From Spirogloea muscicola (taxonomy: Eukaryota; Streptophyta; Zygnematophyceae; Spirogloeales; Spirogloeaceae), in assembly GCA_009602725.1 (NCBI GenBank), contig WELB01000154.1, positions 1-63,262 of the forward strand: a stretch of DNA of 63,262 bases, written 5' to 3'. Made by a program: the position numbers and the translations under genes. Of the stretch, positions 33,501 through 45,915 are shown piece after piece. Every line of letters starts with the position of its first letter. The stretch's first letter is position 1. Below the pieces are notes generated by a model that was given only the letters and a program-made list of their open reading frames with translations, did no database searches and was not told the origin of the DNA.

Positions 33501-34978
33501 AACTCTTCGAGGGTGAGCATACTTGAAATCTGGCTACCCGTCAAAGCAAGTAAAGCTATAAATGGGACACGAGCAGAGCGAGCTGTAGCAGTAGCCTACT
33601 TTATGCAGCGTAATACCGGGATGACGTGCGTGGCTGTGTGGCCCGAAGCAACGAGGATGCCGTCAGAAGTGCAGCGGCCCAGAGTGCGGTTGGCTGTGAA
33701 GCTCAGCATGCTGTCCACGCCAAAGGCTGCATGGCAAGGATGTCATAGCTCAGCACCAATATGTCCTTCACGGCTGCCCTTTGCTGCTGGCACTGTTGAC
33801 ATTGACATTTGACGAATCGAGTGAGCCACCACAGAACAACCTTCTGTGGTGGCAGACCTAGCCGTCACTGGAGACAGCAATGTACAGTCCCCTCCGGAGC
33901 CTTGCCTAGCGAAGGCACGCCGTAGGTCTCAAAAAAGAGCTCGGCGGTCTTGGCCCGTGGAAAGAGCGGGTTGCAGAGGCACTCAGTAATGAGGACTGGG
34001 TGGTCGACCTGCATAAATGCAGCGGCTTTGCAAGTCAGGATCCAGTATTGAGTGTCTACCGTCAGGGCTTCAGTGTGTGAAAGCAAGGGTCCCTGACATG
34101 CCACAATCTGGCTCTGCCCTTGGCACACCGCAGGCTGCTGCGGCAGTCATGCATCGTCACGGCTCTCCAACCAAACCCCCACGACTAGGAACCTCCCACC
34201 ATGAAGCATAGCACTCACACCTCAAGCTGCACAATTCAGACCTCCATGCACCTTGCAGCAGGTGCAGACAGCTACTATGCATGGCTGAGTTCCAGTGAGC
34301 CAATGGCAGCTTCGTCTCGACAGTCTTTAGCAGAAGGAGGCTGGCTTGCAGTACGTACTTACTCGGGTCCCGCTGACGCCCAACCTATCAAACGTGTAGT
34401 CCAGAATCTGCAGTCACAGCACAAGTAATATGAGAATCACTGTCAGCACGCCAGCGAGGGCGAGGCCGCTTGATCATCTGCTTGCTGCCATCTTGTTGTC
34501 ACACAGGCTCCAGGAACGGCGTCGATGATATAGCAAGCAATTGTGCCAGTTGGTAAGGACGAGCACCAGCTCCATGGTCTCGAATTGGTAGACGACGTTG
34601 CCGTCGAAGGCAGACCGCAGAGAGGAGCGCGCGAACTCGAAGTGACGCGCGGCGGCGGCGTCCAAATCCCCCACGACGTTCACCGTCTGGCCTGCAGTGC
34701 GGCTGCCTGCTGCGCTCAGCCGGCGGGCATCGGCGTGGTCGGCCAGCGGTGAGTGGATTGTCGCTGGCTCTCGGCGTCGCCGAGGCCGCCATGGTCCCCT
34801 CGCCGCGGCGCGCGCGACGAGATGGCGGAGCGCGGCGCGCGCCTGTGGCCTTGAGGCGTGGCTTGGCGAGCAGGCTGCGGAAGTCCAGGCGCGGCGCGGC
34901 GTCGCTCGCCCAGCCGGCGCGGCAGCGGAAGGCCCCGTTGTCGATCACGATCGGCGTGCCGGCGGCGGGCGGAGGCGA
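30526..34978 (-). CDS. ARP5: Actin-related protein 5 (INO80 complex subunit), 13 exons
   Basis: Exons (-): 34978-34843, 34691-34567, 34407-34363, 34008-33906, 33726-33617, 33451-33342, 33168-33033, 32701-32486, 32190-31999, 31895-31768, 31630-31306, 31158-30997 and 30882-30526; all phases agree. The protein opens with [17 protein letters not shown] (actin-fold phosphate-binding loop 1) and continues with [56 protein letters not shown] and [12 protein letters not shown]. The ARP5-specific charged insertion follows ([11 protein letters not shown]..., [46 protein letters not shown]). It ends with [28 protein letters not shown] and [17 protein letters not shown]5 works with INO80 in nucleosome sliding and genome maintenance in the nucleus. 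Introns 1 (ACAG|GCGCGC) and 4 (CTAG|GCAAGG) need GC donors. The extreme N-terminus is in the N run. Confidence 0.96.
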
Positions 34979-35303
<325 letters not shown>

Positions 35304-38300
35304 GCTGGCGGTGCCAGACGACCGGTTCACCAAGTACGCGTCGCCGGTGGCGCTGACGCTGGACCACACGGCGGTGCTGGCGGAGCCGCCGATGCGCGTG
35401 ACGACGCTGCCGTCGGGCCTGCGCGTGGCCACGGAGGCGTCGGCCGCCGCGGCGGCGGCCACCATCGGCGTCTGGATCGACGCCGGGTCGCGCTTCGAGA
35501 CGGACGCCACCAACGGCACGGCGCACTTCCTGGAGCACATGATCTTCAAGGGCACGGCGCGGCGGTCCGTCAAGGCGCTGGAGCAGGAGGTGGAGGACAT
35601 GGGGGGCCACCTGAACGCCTACACGTCGCGCGAGCTCACGACGTACTACGCCAAGGTGCTGCGCGCCGACGTCCCCGCCGCCGTCGACATCCTCGCCGAC
35701 ATCCTCCAGCACTCCACCTTCGAGCAGCGCCACATCGAGCGCGAGCGCTCCGTCATCCTCCGCGAGATGGAGGAGGTCCTGCGCGCCTACTTCTTTGGCC
35801 TCCTTCTAAAGCGCGCCCTTTAAGATATCAGCAGCCGCATTCTCCTTGTTCGTCGCTCGTCTCTACTTAGGCCCCTTTCAGTATATAGATAATGATTGTA
35901 AGATAGGTATTGTAAGAAAAAGATATCGTGATGCAGATTAATGATTTTTTTTGCATGATTCTGGCCACACCTGATAAGCCCGGCGCTCTTGTTCGAGGCG
36001 ACCGCATGCCTAGACGATGCCAGCCTACCCGCAAGGCCCGTGTATGGCAGCTCACGGCGGCGTCCTGTTTGCGGACATGGCGCAGATCGAGGGCCAGGTG
36101 GAGGAGGTCCTCTTCGACCACCTGCACGCCACGGCGTTCCAGTACAGCCCGCTCGGGCGCCCCATCCTGGGGCCCGCCGACAACATCCGCTCCATCACCC
36201 GGGGCGACCTCGCCGACTACATCTCCACGCACTACTCGGGCCCTCGCATGGTCTGCGGCTCCTCTTGCACCTGTCAAAGCAGCTCTTTTCCTTCCATCCT
36301 GCATGCATATTCAGCCTCAGTATCCCTGTCAAGTCTGCATGGTGGCAGGGCCTCACAGTGACGGCCTTGGCGTATAAAGCACGAAGCAGCTGTATGCTGA
36401 GCTTGTCGCCTCTGTGACTGCACTGCTGAGGTCCGCCCTTCCTGCTGTCGTCATCAGCAACCTTTACTTGATTGACTCATTTGGATCCTATCTAATATTG
36501 AGAAGGTTGTTGCTGCAACCGGAGCCGTCGACCACGACGAGCTGGTGGGCTTGATAGACAAGTCCTTTGACTCCCTGTCCACGGACCCCACCACAGCTGC
36601 CGAGCTGGTGAAGAAGGAGCCAGCCATTTTCACAGGGTCTGAGGTAAGAGCCTCTTGGAGCAGCTACAACAATCAAGGAGTGACCTCTGCTAAGATCAGA
36701 TGATAGCCCAGTTATTTAAGTGCTATCAGTGAAACAACCAAGGCTTCAGGTAGTGTCCTGTCAGGACACTGCCTGCTGAGACCGTTGAGGACCAGTCTGC
36801 TTGATTGGCAGACGCCATAAGCGTAAGCCACAAACCCGTGGTCTCTGATGATGATCCTCGGCTGCATTGCAGGTCCGGATTTACAACCCAGACATGCCAT
36901 TCTGCCACTTTGCCGTAGCCGTACAGGGGGCGCACTGGACCGACCCAGACTCCATCACGCTGCAGGTCATGCAGACCATGCTCGGTGCCTGGAGCAAGAC
37001 TGCGGGTGCCGGGAAAAACATGGGGTAAGCAATGACTGAGGGATGGAGTTGATGAATCACAACAGTCCATCACACCTTGAGTGCAGGAATTAGCACACCA
37101 TTGGAAAGGACAATGGCAAGGAGCCACGTTGCTCAGTTGCTCATCTACAGGTGCTTTGGTGGCAATACTAGAGTTCGTTGACTGGCAGTTCTGTTGTACT
37201 AATGAGCACCTGAATGTGGCATCTACAAAATCAGATCCGACCTGGCACAGAAGGTGGCTGCCAATGAGCTTGCTGAGAGCTACATGGCCTTCAATACCAA
37301 CTATCGCGACTCTGGCCTCTTTGGCGTGTGCGCAGTGGCCGCGGTAATCGTCTCATGTTACTTGCCTTGCAGTTCTTTGTTAGATAGTAGCTTCAATCGA
37401 GAAGCTGCCTCATAACGAGATCAGTGAGAATCTTTCACTGGTTTCTCCAAGAGATAGGTGCTGCCGTTGCTTTCAGTAACTGGGGCCATATGATGAAGAA
37501 GTAAAATTGGCGTTAGATAGTGAGGGCCGCAGAAGCGCGTTCCACAGACGCTGGCCACCTAACACATGACTTCTCTTCCTGCACAGCCTGACAAGCTGGA
37601 TGATCTGGCCTGGTCAATCATGCACGAGGTCACACGATTGATCTACCGCGTGTCAGATGAGGATGTAGCGCGCGCCAGGAATCAGGTGACAAACCCATCA
37701 AGCAGTGGACATGGCGTTGTATGTCTTGCATGGCTTGGTATGGCTTGTATTAATGTCGACCTGCTGTAGACCTTGTGGGACACCATAGTGCCAGCCTGTG
37801 GCATCATGGTTGATTCCTGACCCCACTTTGTCATCACTGCATGCAGCTCAAATCCAGCCTGCTTCTTCATATGGATGGCACAAGCCCCATGGCTGAGGAC
37901 ATTGGCAGACAGGTACCCAATTGTCAATTATCTCTGCTGAAGAGCTTGCTATGAGGTGGACTGACATGCTTGTGGAGCAGAGCAGTTTAATGTGTATCTC
38001 AGTCAAGCCTTCCAGGTGCCGTCGTTTAGAATAGGACTGAGCTTAAATCTGCAGAGTATGTACTGAGCTTCAGCAGGAATGTGACAAATTAGTCCATCGT
38101 GTTTGTTCACAACAGATGCTGACATATGGACGTAGGCTACCCCTAGCGGAGCTCTTTGCTCGCATTGATGCTGTGGATGCTTCAGCAGTGAAGCGCGTTG
38201 CTGACCGCTTCATCTTTGACAAGGTAAATCTACTGCCATCAGCTCTATGTGCAAGAATCCCATGTAGCTCACGTAGAAAATAAGCAGCAAGTGCTACATG

Positions 38301-38507
38301 TTTTGTGCTTTTTAAGGAGCTTCAAGCTTCTGACCTGCTTCAATCAAGAGGAGTGCCTGTGATTTGATGCAATCGTCTCTGTTACTTCCCGTGACTTCGT
38401 GTACTTGTTGTTTGCGACAGGATGTCGCCATCGCTGCGATTGGCCCTGCACAATTTCTCCCTGACTACACTTGGTTCCGCCGCCGAACATACTGGCTCCG
38501 CTACTAG
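35304..38507 (+). CDS. Mitochondrial processing peptidase beta subunit, 5' truncated, 9 exons
   Basis: Exons 35304-35775, 36086-36250, 36503-36643, 36873-37024, 37235-37343, 37587-37685, 37847-37912, 38116-38223 and 38421-38507 keep one frame. The M16 zinc-protease signature [11 protein letters not shown] (inverted H-x-x-E-H) is present, with the downstream Glu region [19 protein letters not shown], so this is a catalytically competent beta subunit. Other family blocks are [47 protein letters not shown] and [19 protein letters not shown]. It cleaves matrix-targeting presequences of imported proteins; plant MPP is integrated in the bc1 complex. The protein begins mid-sequence at [11 protein letters not shown] because the presequence and start lie beyond the N at 35303. 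It is convergent with the GH9 gene. Confidence 0.95.
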
Positions 38508-39820
38508 TTTTAGCCACATTCACACCCCTAGGTCTACTTCAGATTTGAGTGTTATGCAAGTCAAACATCTGAATCAGCTGCGGAAGGTGGTGTGTGTGCA
38601 ACTTGCCCATCTGAGCACCACGCGAAACTCGGAGTGTGTATTGACTGATGGATGGCCTAAGTGGCCAAGAATAATGGCAAGCACATTCACAAGTGTACAC
38701 CATGGGTCCTTGCCACAGTCAAGACTACTTAGGCAGCCAGCGCAGGGGTTGTAGTAGCAGATCATTGTTTCTCGCAGTAGCTGCAGCAGCAGATGTTTGT
38801 TCCTCGCCACGTATGTTGCCTTGTCTCACACATTCAATCAGAACCAGGTCCTATAGCATGCTGCTTCTGATGTAAAGGGATCACGGCCCAAATGTGTGGT
38901 GTCCAAGTATTGCATCTTGCTTTTCTGATCGTTTGAGGTACTTAGTGTAGCATATTATGACAAGCACTAGCTGTCCTGGGTTTGTGAGGTGGCCTTGAGG
39001 AGTTACAATCTCATGCAATTGCAATGTAGTACCTGTGCAAAGTTACCCTCAGGCAAGCACCACTATGCACAAGACAAGAGGCAACAAGGATGCCACAGGC
39101 TCTTCACGTTGAACTTCACAAAGAATTTTGCTAGCTTGAATATTGGCTTACTGATCCATAACAAGGTGTAAATGCAAGCTTGAGTGGTGGTCATTAATCT
39201 TGACCGGAGAACGCCCCCATGCAGCCACGAGGATTCAGGCCACTCAAGTGGCACTGTCAGTGCCATAGTGCAGCTGGAGGCCTTGTCTGTGTTTGAAGAA
39301 AGAGCCGCCTTTGGCAGCTCCAGAGATGGTTTATTACACTTGTCCGCAGCAAAAGCTGAAAGCTGCATCCTTGTCACGGCGCCACCCTTTCAACGGCGCC
39401 CACAATAAATACTGAGACTACAACTGAACGAGTCTCGCAACAACGGCACGCTGCACGGCCTGCGCGAGCTGGCCAGTGCAGGAGGAGACCATGGAGAGGA
39501 GGTGGCATGACGGCCCAAGACAAGGCCAAGAGCCAAAGCCGGCAGCGAGTTACTCCCTTAGATGCAACAAGGTGTGCCTGCTGCTTCCTGCCGAGCGCAG
39601 GAAGCCGGCACCTGCAAGGCCCCTCGAATGCAGAACAAGCGTGCAAGCGGCTTGACAGCCAGCCAGCCAGTAGCTCAGCTCAGGCTGCTGGCGGCAAGTA
39701 CAATGGCCCGCCAGCCAGCCAGCAACGGCCGGAGTTGACCTGCTGTGTCAACGAAGGATGCTGGATGATGACAGTAACACCACCAATCCAGGCGTCGCTG
39801 AGGGGCTGAAGCTGGACCTC
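38508..39820. other. Intergenic region between convergent MPP-beta and GH9 genes
   Basis: No conserved ORF is found. A small CCAGCCAG-type simple repeat occurs near 39.65-39.72 kb. It probably contains the two 3' UTRs. Confidence 0.5.
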
Positions 39821-42800
39821 CTATGGGCTCGTTGGCGTCCCCAGCAGCTGATCAGCGACCGAGACCGGTGGCGGTGGGCTAGCAATGGGCGCCAGAAGCT
39901 GGTCCGCCACCGAGACCGGCGGCGGCGGGCTTGCGATTGGCGTCAGGAGCTGGTCAGCGATGCTGGCCGGAGGAGGCTCCTTGGCGGTAGGAGTGGTCGT
40001 GGCAGCGGCCGGTGCGGCCGGCTGACCTGCCGCAGGTGGTTGTGTATTCAAGAATGCCTGCATCCAAAGCAGAGGCGCACGGCCACACATTAAACACTCT
40101 CGCATTTGCCCTGCTATTACATGCAGTGTCATTCAACACGCAATTTCAGTAGCTCTTGAATAAACCAGCTCAAGAGCAACTCAACAATATCAGCAGATTG
40201 GTGCATGTCCTCTTGTGAGCAGGGCTCTTGAGCCCATAGTTTACATAAGGTGGAGATTGACCAGGGCTTATTTTTGCTCAACAATGACTTCGTGCTTACA
40301 TCAACCTGAATCTACACAAACTCACAAATAGTAAGTCTTAGTTAATGGGTTGGAAAGTCCAAGATCCTTTGAGGCAAGCCCACCTGCAACTTGAGCGCAT
40401 ACTTGCGCTTGGCTGGGTCGAGCATCTGGAAAATCTTGATGTAATCCATGCCCGGCCGCTTGGGCGACGTGAACCCGGCAATGACACCTGCGAGCAGCGC
40501 GTTGGTGTAGATGCTGGGCTCGCTCTGCTGCCGGTCGCCGCGCGCGTCGTTGAACGCGTCAGCCACAGAGGGACCACCGACCAGCGCACCGACGAGCAGG
40601 TTGGGGTTGGGGTCCGAGGAGGAGAGCCACGAGCGCCCGCTGTCGCAGTCATACACCGTGTCGTCGACGCGGAACGACGGGATGGAGGAGCCCATGTGGT
40701 GCGGCTTGAGCGGGTAGCTCCCGCCGTACCCCACCATGTAGCTCATCTTCATCGGGTTGGCGCCGTAGATGTAATTGAGCTGCGACTTGGCAAACAGCGC
40801 GAGCTCCACCGGCTTGAAGATGCCGGACGGGCACGTGATGTAGTTGCCGGACGCGGCGAGGTAGTCGCTGTAGATCAGCGCCAGCCACGCAGTGCTCACG
40901 ACGTACTGCATCGGGCTCTCCGGCGAGACGAACACCATGCCGCCCGGAGTGAGGCGGGGGCCGTTGGGGAACTGGCCGCCGGCATTCGGCAGGAACTGGC
41001 ACATGAACGCGTCCGCTGGCGGCTTGTAAGCCCACATCTCCTGCACCACCGGCGCCGCGTTGCGGCCACCGAAGCCCAGCCACAGCACGCGCAGCAGCAG
41101 CACCTGCAAGCCAAGCCCACAATCGCCTTGCTGCGGTCACCAAGCGCCAGCTATGTTGCAACAAGGACTCCTTGCTCGCCAGTCACGTAGCACACTATAA
41201 TCAAACTCATAATGCTAAATTGCTGCTGAAAGGAACACGAGTGTTGCTAGTCCATGCAAGGAGCGGTCACCAATGACGACTGGCTGGCGCTGCACTGACC
41301 TGCATGGCAGGGAGCTTCATGTCCCAGCTAAAGCGGTTGGTAGTCTTCGTCATGGTCGCCGCCTTCCAGGCATGCATGTTGGGCCCGGTGACGTACGTCA
41401 GGTACTTGGCCTCGCCCGTGCCGAGGTACAGCCACGTGGCCCCCCAGAGGAGCTCGTCGAAGATGGACGTGGACTTGTACTCGTTCTGCGCGCCGGTCAC
41501 GTAGTCGCTGTACCGCCCGCGGAACTGGTCGGCGAAGGTGAAGCAGTCGCTTGCATGGGCGAGCAGGGCGTCCGCCTTGGTCGCGTTGTCGGGCCGGAAG
41601 ACGAGCGACGCCGCCGCGAACGCCGCCGCCATCTCGCCCGCCAGGTCCGACCCAGGGTGCGTCACCTGCAGCGGCGGCTGCGACGGCCGTGGCTCGGAGA
41701 TGTCCTCCGGACGGATCCAGCAGCTGTCGCTCGCCAAATCGCTGACCTGCTCGCCACAGCCCGACCAGCCATGAGACTGACGGTCACGAGCGCTTGCGGC
41801 CGGAGCACCTGGCCTTGCCACTGCGTGCTCCATGGCCACAAGTCGGCAGGTTTGGCGCCGGCGAGGAGCGCACCTGCGTGAAGATGAGGGCAGAGTAGGG
41901 GTGGCAGCGGACGAGGTAGTCAGTGCCCCAGTTGAGCACGTCGAGCGCCATGGCCAGCGTGCCCTCCGCCTGGTACTGCGCGCCATACTCGAGCAGCGAC
42001 CAGGCGAGCACCGTAACGGTGAACGCGATCGGGAAGTTGTACTTGACGTGGTCGCCCTTCACATAGAACCCGCCGGTGAGGTCAACAGCCATGTCCTCGC
42101 CGTCCGTGAGTCCGGAGCCGCCACGCCACGTGATCGGGTTCGAGCTCGGCAACGCGCCCGCTGCAGCAGCAACAACAGGCAGGCCGACATTGAGCGAGGC
42201 ACTTGTCACCGAGCTCAGCTTCGGATGCATGCATGGCAGCCTGCGCACACCAAGCTGGCTCCTGACAGCAGTAGATGGCAGCGGACTCTGCATGAGCGTA
42301 CGGATGCCGGCAGCTACTCGAGTAAAATGCAGTCACTCACATTTCTGAGCTAGGATGAAGAGCAGCGCCATCTCCAGCGTGCTGTTGATGGGCACGGAGA
42401 CGGCGTCGGGCAGCGGCTGGCTGGCGGTGTCGCTGGCGCTGCTCGTGTCCTTGGTCGCAATGATCTTCCACGCCAGCACGCCCGCAGCTCCCAGGATCGC
42501 CACGCTGCCCACAATCGTGACGATGAAGATGCACGCCGACCACCCGCCCCTGTAACCACGCGGCAGCCGCCGTTGCCAGCTGAGCCAAGCGAGCTCTCGC
42601 TGCAGCAGCTGCCATAGGAGTGGCCTGGCCCTCATCAACACAACCAAAGCTGCAATGCCACAGTAGCTCTGCTCTTTAATCCAATTCGCGGCCATTCCCG
42701 GCAGCTAGCTGGAGCGAGCGCGCTGCCTCTGCTGTGCAACTCCCAGCATGCCGCCCCATGGCGCGCAGCTGCTGGCTCATGCCAATTGGGGAGCGCGACC

Positions 42801-43099
42801 AAGACATGCGAGCACAGCCGCCACGGCCGTGCTGCACGAGATCCAGCGTGTCCTTCGCGACCAGAACTACGCGAGCTCCCTGCCTCTCAAGCAGAAGGCT
42901 CTTCTCCAACCTCGTCGCGAGCATGGCCGGCTGGCAGTGCGGCCCTGTCCCAACAACGGCCGCCTGCCGAGAATGGCTGACTCTCGAGATTGTGGCAATG
43001 ACTGTCGCAGAGAAGAGGAGGAGGGGGGAGGGCGGCGGCGGGGCCTCACCCCCGAGCCGCATCGGACTTGCTGATGCGGTTGTACCCGGGGGACTTCAT
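39821..43099 (-). CDS. KORRIGAN-like membrane-anchored GH9 endoglucanase, 6 exons
   Basis: Exons (-): 43099-43050, 42549-42341, 42160-41874, 41746-41300, 41103-40384 and 40057-39821; 1950 nt in frame, about 649 residues. It starts MKSPGYNRISKSDAAR, followed by a single anchor (SACIFIVTIVGSVAILGAAG), then a GH9 catalytic domain: AQKSGALPSSNPITWRGGSGL, DLTGGFYVKGDHVKYNFP, SCWIRPEDI, PGSDLAGEMAAAFAAASLVF, YIYGANPMKMSYMVGYGGSYP and NPNLLVGALVGGPSVADAFNDAR...QQSEPSIYTNA, where the Glu is the expected proton donor. Family enzymes cut beta-1,4-glucans; plant KORRIGAN trims cellulose at the synthase complex. Two motifs are unusual: YVKGD instead of YDAGD, and HHMGSS instead of HHRG(A/S)S. The last exon adds a Pro/Ala linker and three ADQLL repeats. 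A longer single-exon N-terminus starting at 42695 is the alternative model. Confidence 0.92.
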
Positions 43100-43203
43100 G
43101 GTGGCGCGAGCCACAGCCGCCGCCCAGCGGGCGCCGCGGCGCCGCGCCAATCAGGAGTCCGGGGGCTGGCCGCACCGCGGCGGCGGCGGCGGCGGCGGCG
43201 GCG

Positions 43204-43204
43204 N
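43204..43204. other. Single-base assembly gap in a CGG repeat
   Basis: One N interrupts a (GGC)n run about 100 bp upstream of the GH9 start codon. Confidence 0.7.
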
Positions 43205-44109
43205 TATGGAGGCCCGCGCCCGCCGCCGCCGCAGGCACCGGAGGACGGGGGCGGCAGCGGAGAAACCTGGGAGGTGCCAAGAAAAGACGGGGGTTTCAAG
43301 CACAGCGGAATGGATGGGACGCGAGCTGCGGGGGAGGGGGGGGGTGCGGCCGGGGGAGGGAGGGCGGGCGAGGCGGGGAGAGAGAGCGTAGTGATGGGGA
43401 AGAGGGAGGAGGGGCATTTAGGCAAGGATCTAGTCAACTATAGTGGTGTTTTTGGGGAGAGAGGTCGAGGGTGGACGGGAAGGAAAGCGGGAAACATGGG
43501 CACGGGGTTGAGCGGCAGAGGGGAGGGAGGGCGGCCCGGGCGGAGGAGGGAGGGCGGCCGGGGGTGCTCCAAGATCTTGGCGGCCTGGCGACGCGGCGAC
43601 CTTTCTCAGCCAATCAGCGTCGCCGCACGAGGGTGGGCGACGCGGGCGACGACTCGCCGTCAACGGTCGGGGGCGGGCCCGGACAAGGACCCCGGGTCCG
43701 CCGCCTGTCCGACGTGGCGCCAGGTGGCGTGCTGCATCCAAGCCGCGTGGCGCACGTTCCGTGCCGGTCTCCTGGCCCCAGCCATTTCCGCACCCTAAAA
43801 GTGCGTGCAGCCATGGGCCCACTGCGTGCCCTAAGCCCCTCCGCCTCCCAGGTCCTAAACCCGATCTTCCGTATGCGCCTGGCGGTGTCGACTCAACGCT
43901 CCCTTGCCTAACGCCGTCCACACGCGCGCGCAGGCCGTGCTATGGCCGCCGCCTCTGGGTCTCGGCGGAGTGCCTCTTTCCCTGCAGCGAGCTACTCCGA
44001 CCTGATGATGCTCACTCGCGGGTACTGAGCTTCCCTCTGCATCGTCTTGTGTTCTGTAGTCCTTACTTCGGCACCTCTTTCTTTGGCTTTGGACATTGCC
44101 CATTCTCTT
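43205..44109. other. GC-rich upstream flank of the GH9 gene
   Basis: This is a G-rich stretch (GGGGGAGGG-type runs around 43330-43580) with no recognised exon. On the minus strand a weak TTTAGG/CTTAGGG-like tract is visible at about 43794-43861. It could be promoter, leader or first intron of GH9, or belong to a gene cut at the N. Confidence 0.35.
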
Positions 44110-45075
44110 TGGGCCTGGCTTTGCCAAGAAGAACTCCGTGGATCTGAAACAAACGAAGGCCAAATAGCTAAAGTACAAAGGCAAGCACATCTTAAGATCT
44201 ACATAACCTACAGCAGATTGACCCGCTCAGTACCCACAGGTCAAAACATAAATCGCTAATCGATGCATGAATACTAGATGCCAGAAACGAAGCCCATCTG
44301 CCACCAACTAGAGCTCGCCCAGCTTCCCCCCTTCTCGTACTCTGTTCAGTCTTTTTTGGGCTGGCTTTTCCAGCCCCTATCCTCAATAGGCGAGCACTTT
44401 CTTCTTTCTGCTGCAAGCCCTAGCCTGAGCACGCTGCAAAGAGGCCGAAACTCGTCGTCGCAAGAGCAACAGATATGCAGCTGGCAAGCCCATCTCAGCA
44501 GGAAACACATCTGGACGTCGAGTGTAGCCTAGATTGGCAATGTTTTGAAGGAGAGTTTGGAAACGAGGACCCAGACAGCCAAAGATGTCAATTGCCGCTG
44601 GCAGGAGCTGATTGCATTGGGGGTAATCGGAGTAGTGCTGCAGTTTGCTTTGTTCTGCACCGCCCACTGCGTGACCAGCGATGTGTGTCGATGCTGGACC
44701 TTTATACGCCTCCGTTCAAACAACGTCGACCAGGGCCCGTGGTCCTCCACCAGGTTGCACGCCCACAATGTCAAGTGTGTGCGGCGACGATGACGTCCCT
44801 AGGCGTCCGTGGTGATAGGCATGATATTGTTGACTACCACGACCGCACGGTAGCCGGCATCGCGCATCAAGCCCGCCAGGGCATCGCGAAGGAGGTTGTG
44901 AATGCCCTCCGCTTCTGGTCCAGTGGGGCATCTCAGCATGTGAGTGCCGAGCTCAGCACCCTCTGCACGGAAGCCGCACTTGCACTGGCGCACCCCAATC
45001 AGGCAGTTAGGTGGGAGGCCGAGGAAGAGTTGAAGCGACGTCCGAAAGGCCTCGGAGGCTGAAAGCGTTGGCGAC
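44110..45075 (-). pseudogene. LINE-derived endonuclease region, decayed copy 2
   Basis: On the minus strand this matches copy 1 (23280-24110) over the zinc knuckle, HNLLRDALAGLMRDAGYRAV, the nuclease motifs and the 3' flank, at roughly 90% identity by eye. It is inactivated by an in-frame stop where copy 1 has a Gln codon (CAG to TAG near 44.8 kb), by frameshifts, and by the ~81-bp insertion at about 44322-44403. Upstream of the shared block it continues with sequence absent from copy 1 (LTDWIISPPVANAFS in one frame), which looks like more LINE sequence. Confidence 0.75.
44322..44403 (-). mobile_element. ~81-bp hairpin repeat inserted into the LINE copy
   Basis: Compared with copy 1, an insertion of about 81 bp separates ...CAGAAAG from CTGGGCGAGC. 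On the minus strand it runs from AAGAAAGTGCTCGCCTATTG through the hairpin GGGCTGG-AAAAG-CCAGCCC to GAGTACGAGAAGGGGGGAAG. It is the core of the dispersed repeat family. AAG occurs at both edges and may be a 3-bp target duplication. Confidence 0.75.
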
Positions 45076-45164
45076 GGGGGGAGAGATGATCCAGTCAGTG
45101 AGTGGCACCAGGTGTGGCTAGAGAAGTATGTCTTGCCAAGCTCCTTGGATTGCTCTGAATTGTT

Positions 45165-45210
45165 GCCAGCCCCTCTTCTCTATGGGCGAGCACTTTCTTT
45201 TTTAAACCCA
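45165..45210 (-). repeat. Dispersed hairpin repeat, short copy
   Basis: GCCAGCCCCTCTTCTCTATG then GGGCGAGCACTTTCTTTTTT, ending in a T-run. It lies about 90 bp beyond the 5' side of LINE copy 2. Confidence 0.7.
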
Positions 45211-45829
45211 AGCTCGCAGACAATCTGGATCTATCAATGGCTGGCCTCTCCCAGCCACCGCCCTCTCTTCTTCTTCCTCTCCTGGAAGTGTCCTCCTCTT
45301 TTTCGATGAGCGAACAGTGCCCCATTGCTCACTAAAGCCAGCTCCTTCTCCCATGGCGCCGCCCATCCTTCGTGAGCGGAAGCTTCGAAAATCGAGCCCA
45401 AAAAGAATTAACAAGGCCGTCGCTCCACCTCGACGACAGCAAAGCGAGCGCCCGTCACAGTAAGATTAGCAGTCTCAGAAGCAAGTCTCTTCCAGTAGAG
45501 GTCGATGGCTGATTGGCCAGAGCTGTTGGGGCACTTTCTGGCGAAGGCCTTTCACAGAGCTTGCTGTCCAGAGGGGCCGAGGGCCATAAAAGAATAACAA
45601 CTTTCAGGAGGGCCTCCGCCTTGCTTTGCTATCTTGCTCGCTACACAATGAATGCCCGGTCACGGGCCTCTTGAGACGGCCAATTGATGTCCTGCAACCC
45701 CTCTCCATGCAGCTCCGTCCTATCTGCAACCCAAAGCTTCGGCTGGTGGTCTGCTTCGAAGCGTGGTTTGAGGAGCAACAAAAGGAAAACCTGCGAGAGG
45801 CTCGCAAGCGATCCTCTGCAAGGACCTTA

Positions 45830-45915
45830 GTGCTTCCCCTGGCCCCTTCTCGTACTTTGTTCATTCATTCTTGGGCTGGCTTTTCCAGCCCCTATCCTCA
45901 ATGGGCCCTTCTTCT
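45830..45915 (-). repeat. Dispersed hairpin repeat, truncated copy
   Basis: Reads GTGCTTCCCCTGGCCCCTTC, TCGTACTTTGTTCATTC, then the hairpin GGGCTGGCTTTTCCAGCCCC and CTATCCTCAATGGGCCC. The GCGAGCACTTTC end is missing. Confidence 0.75.
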
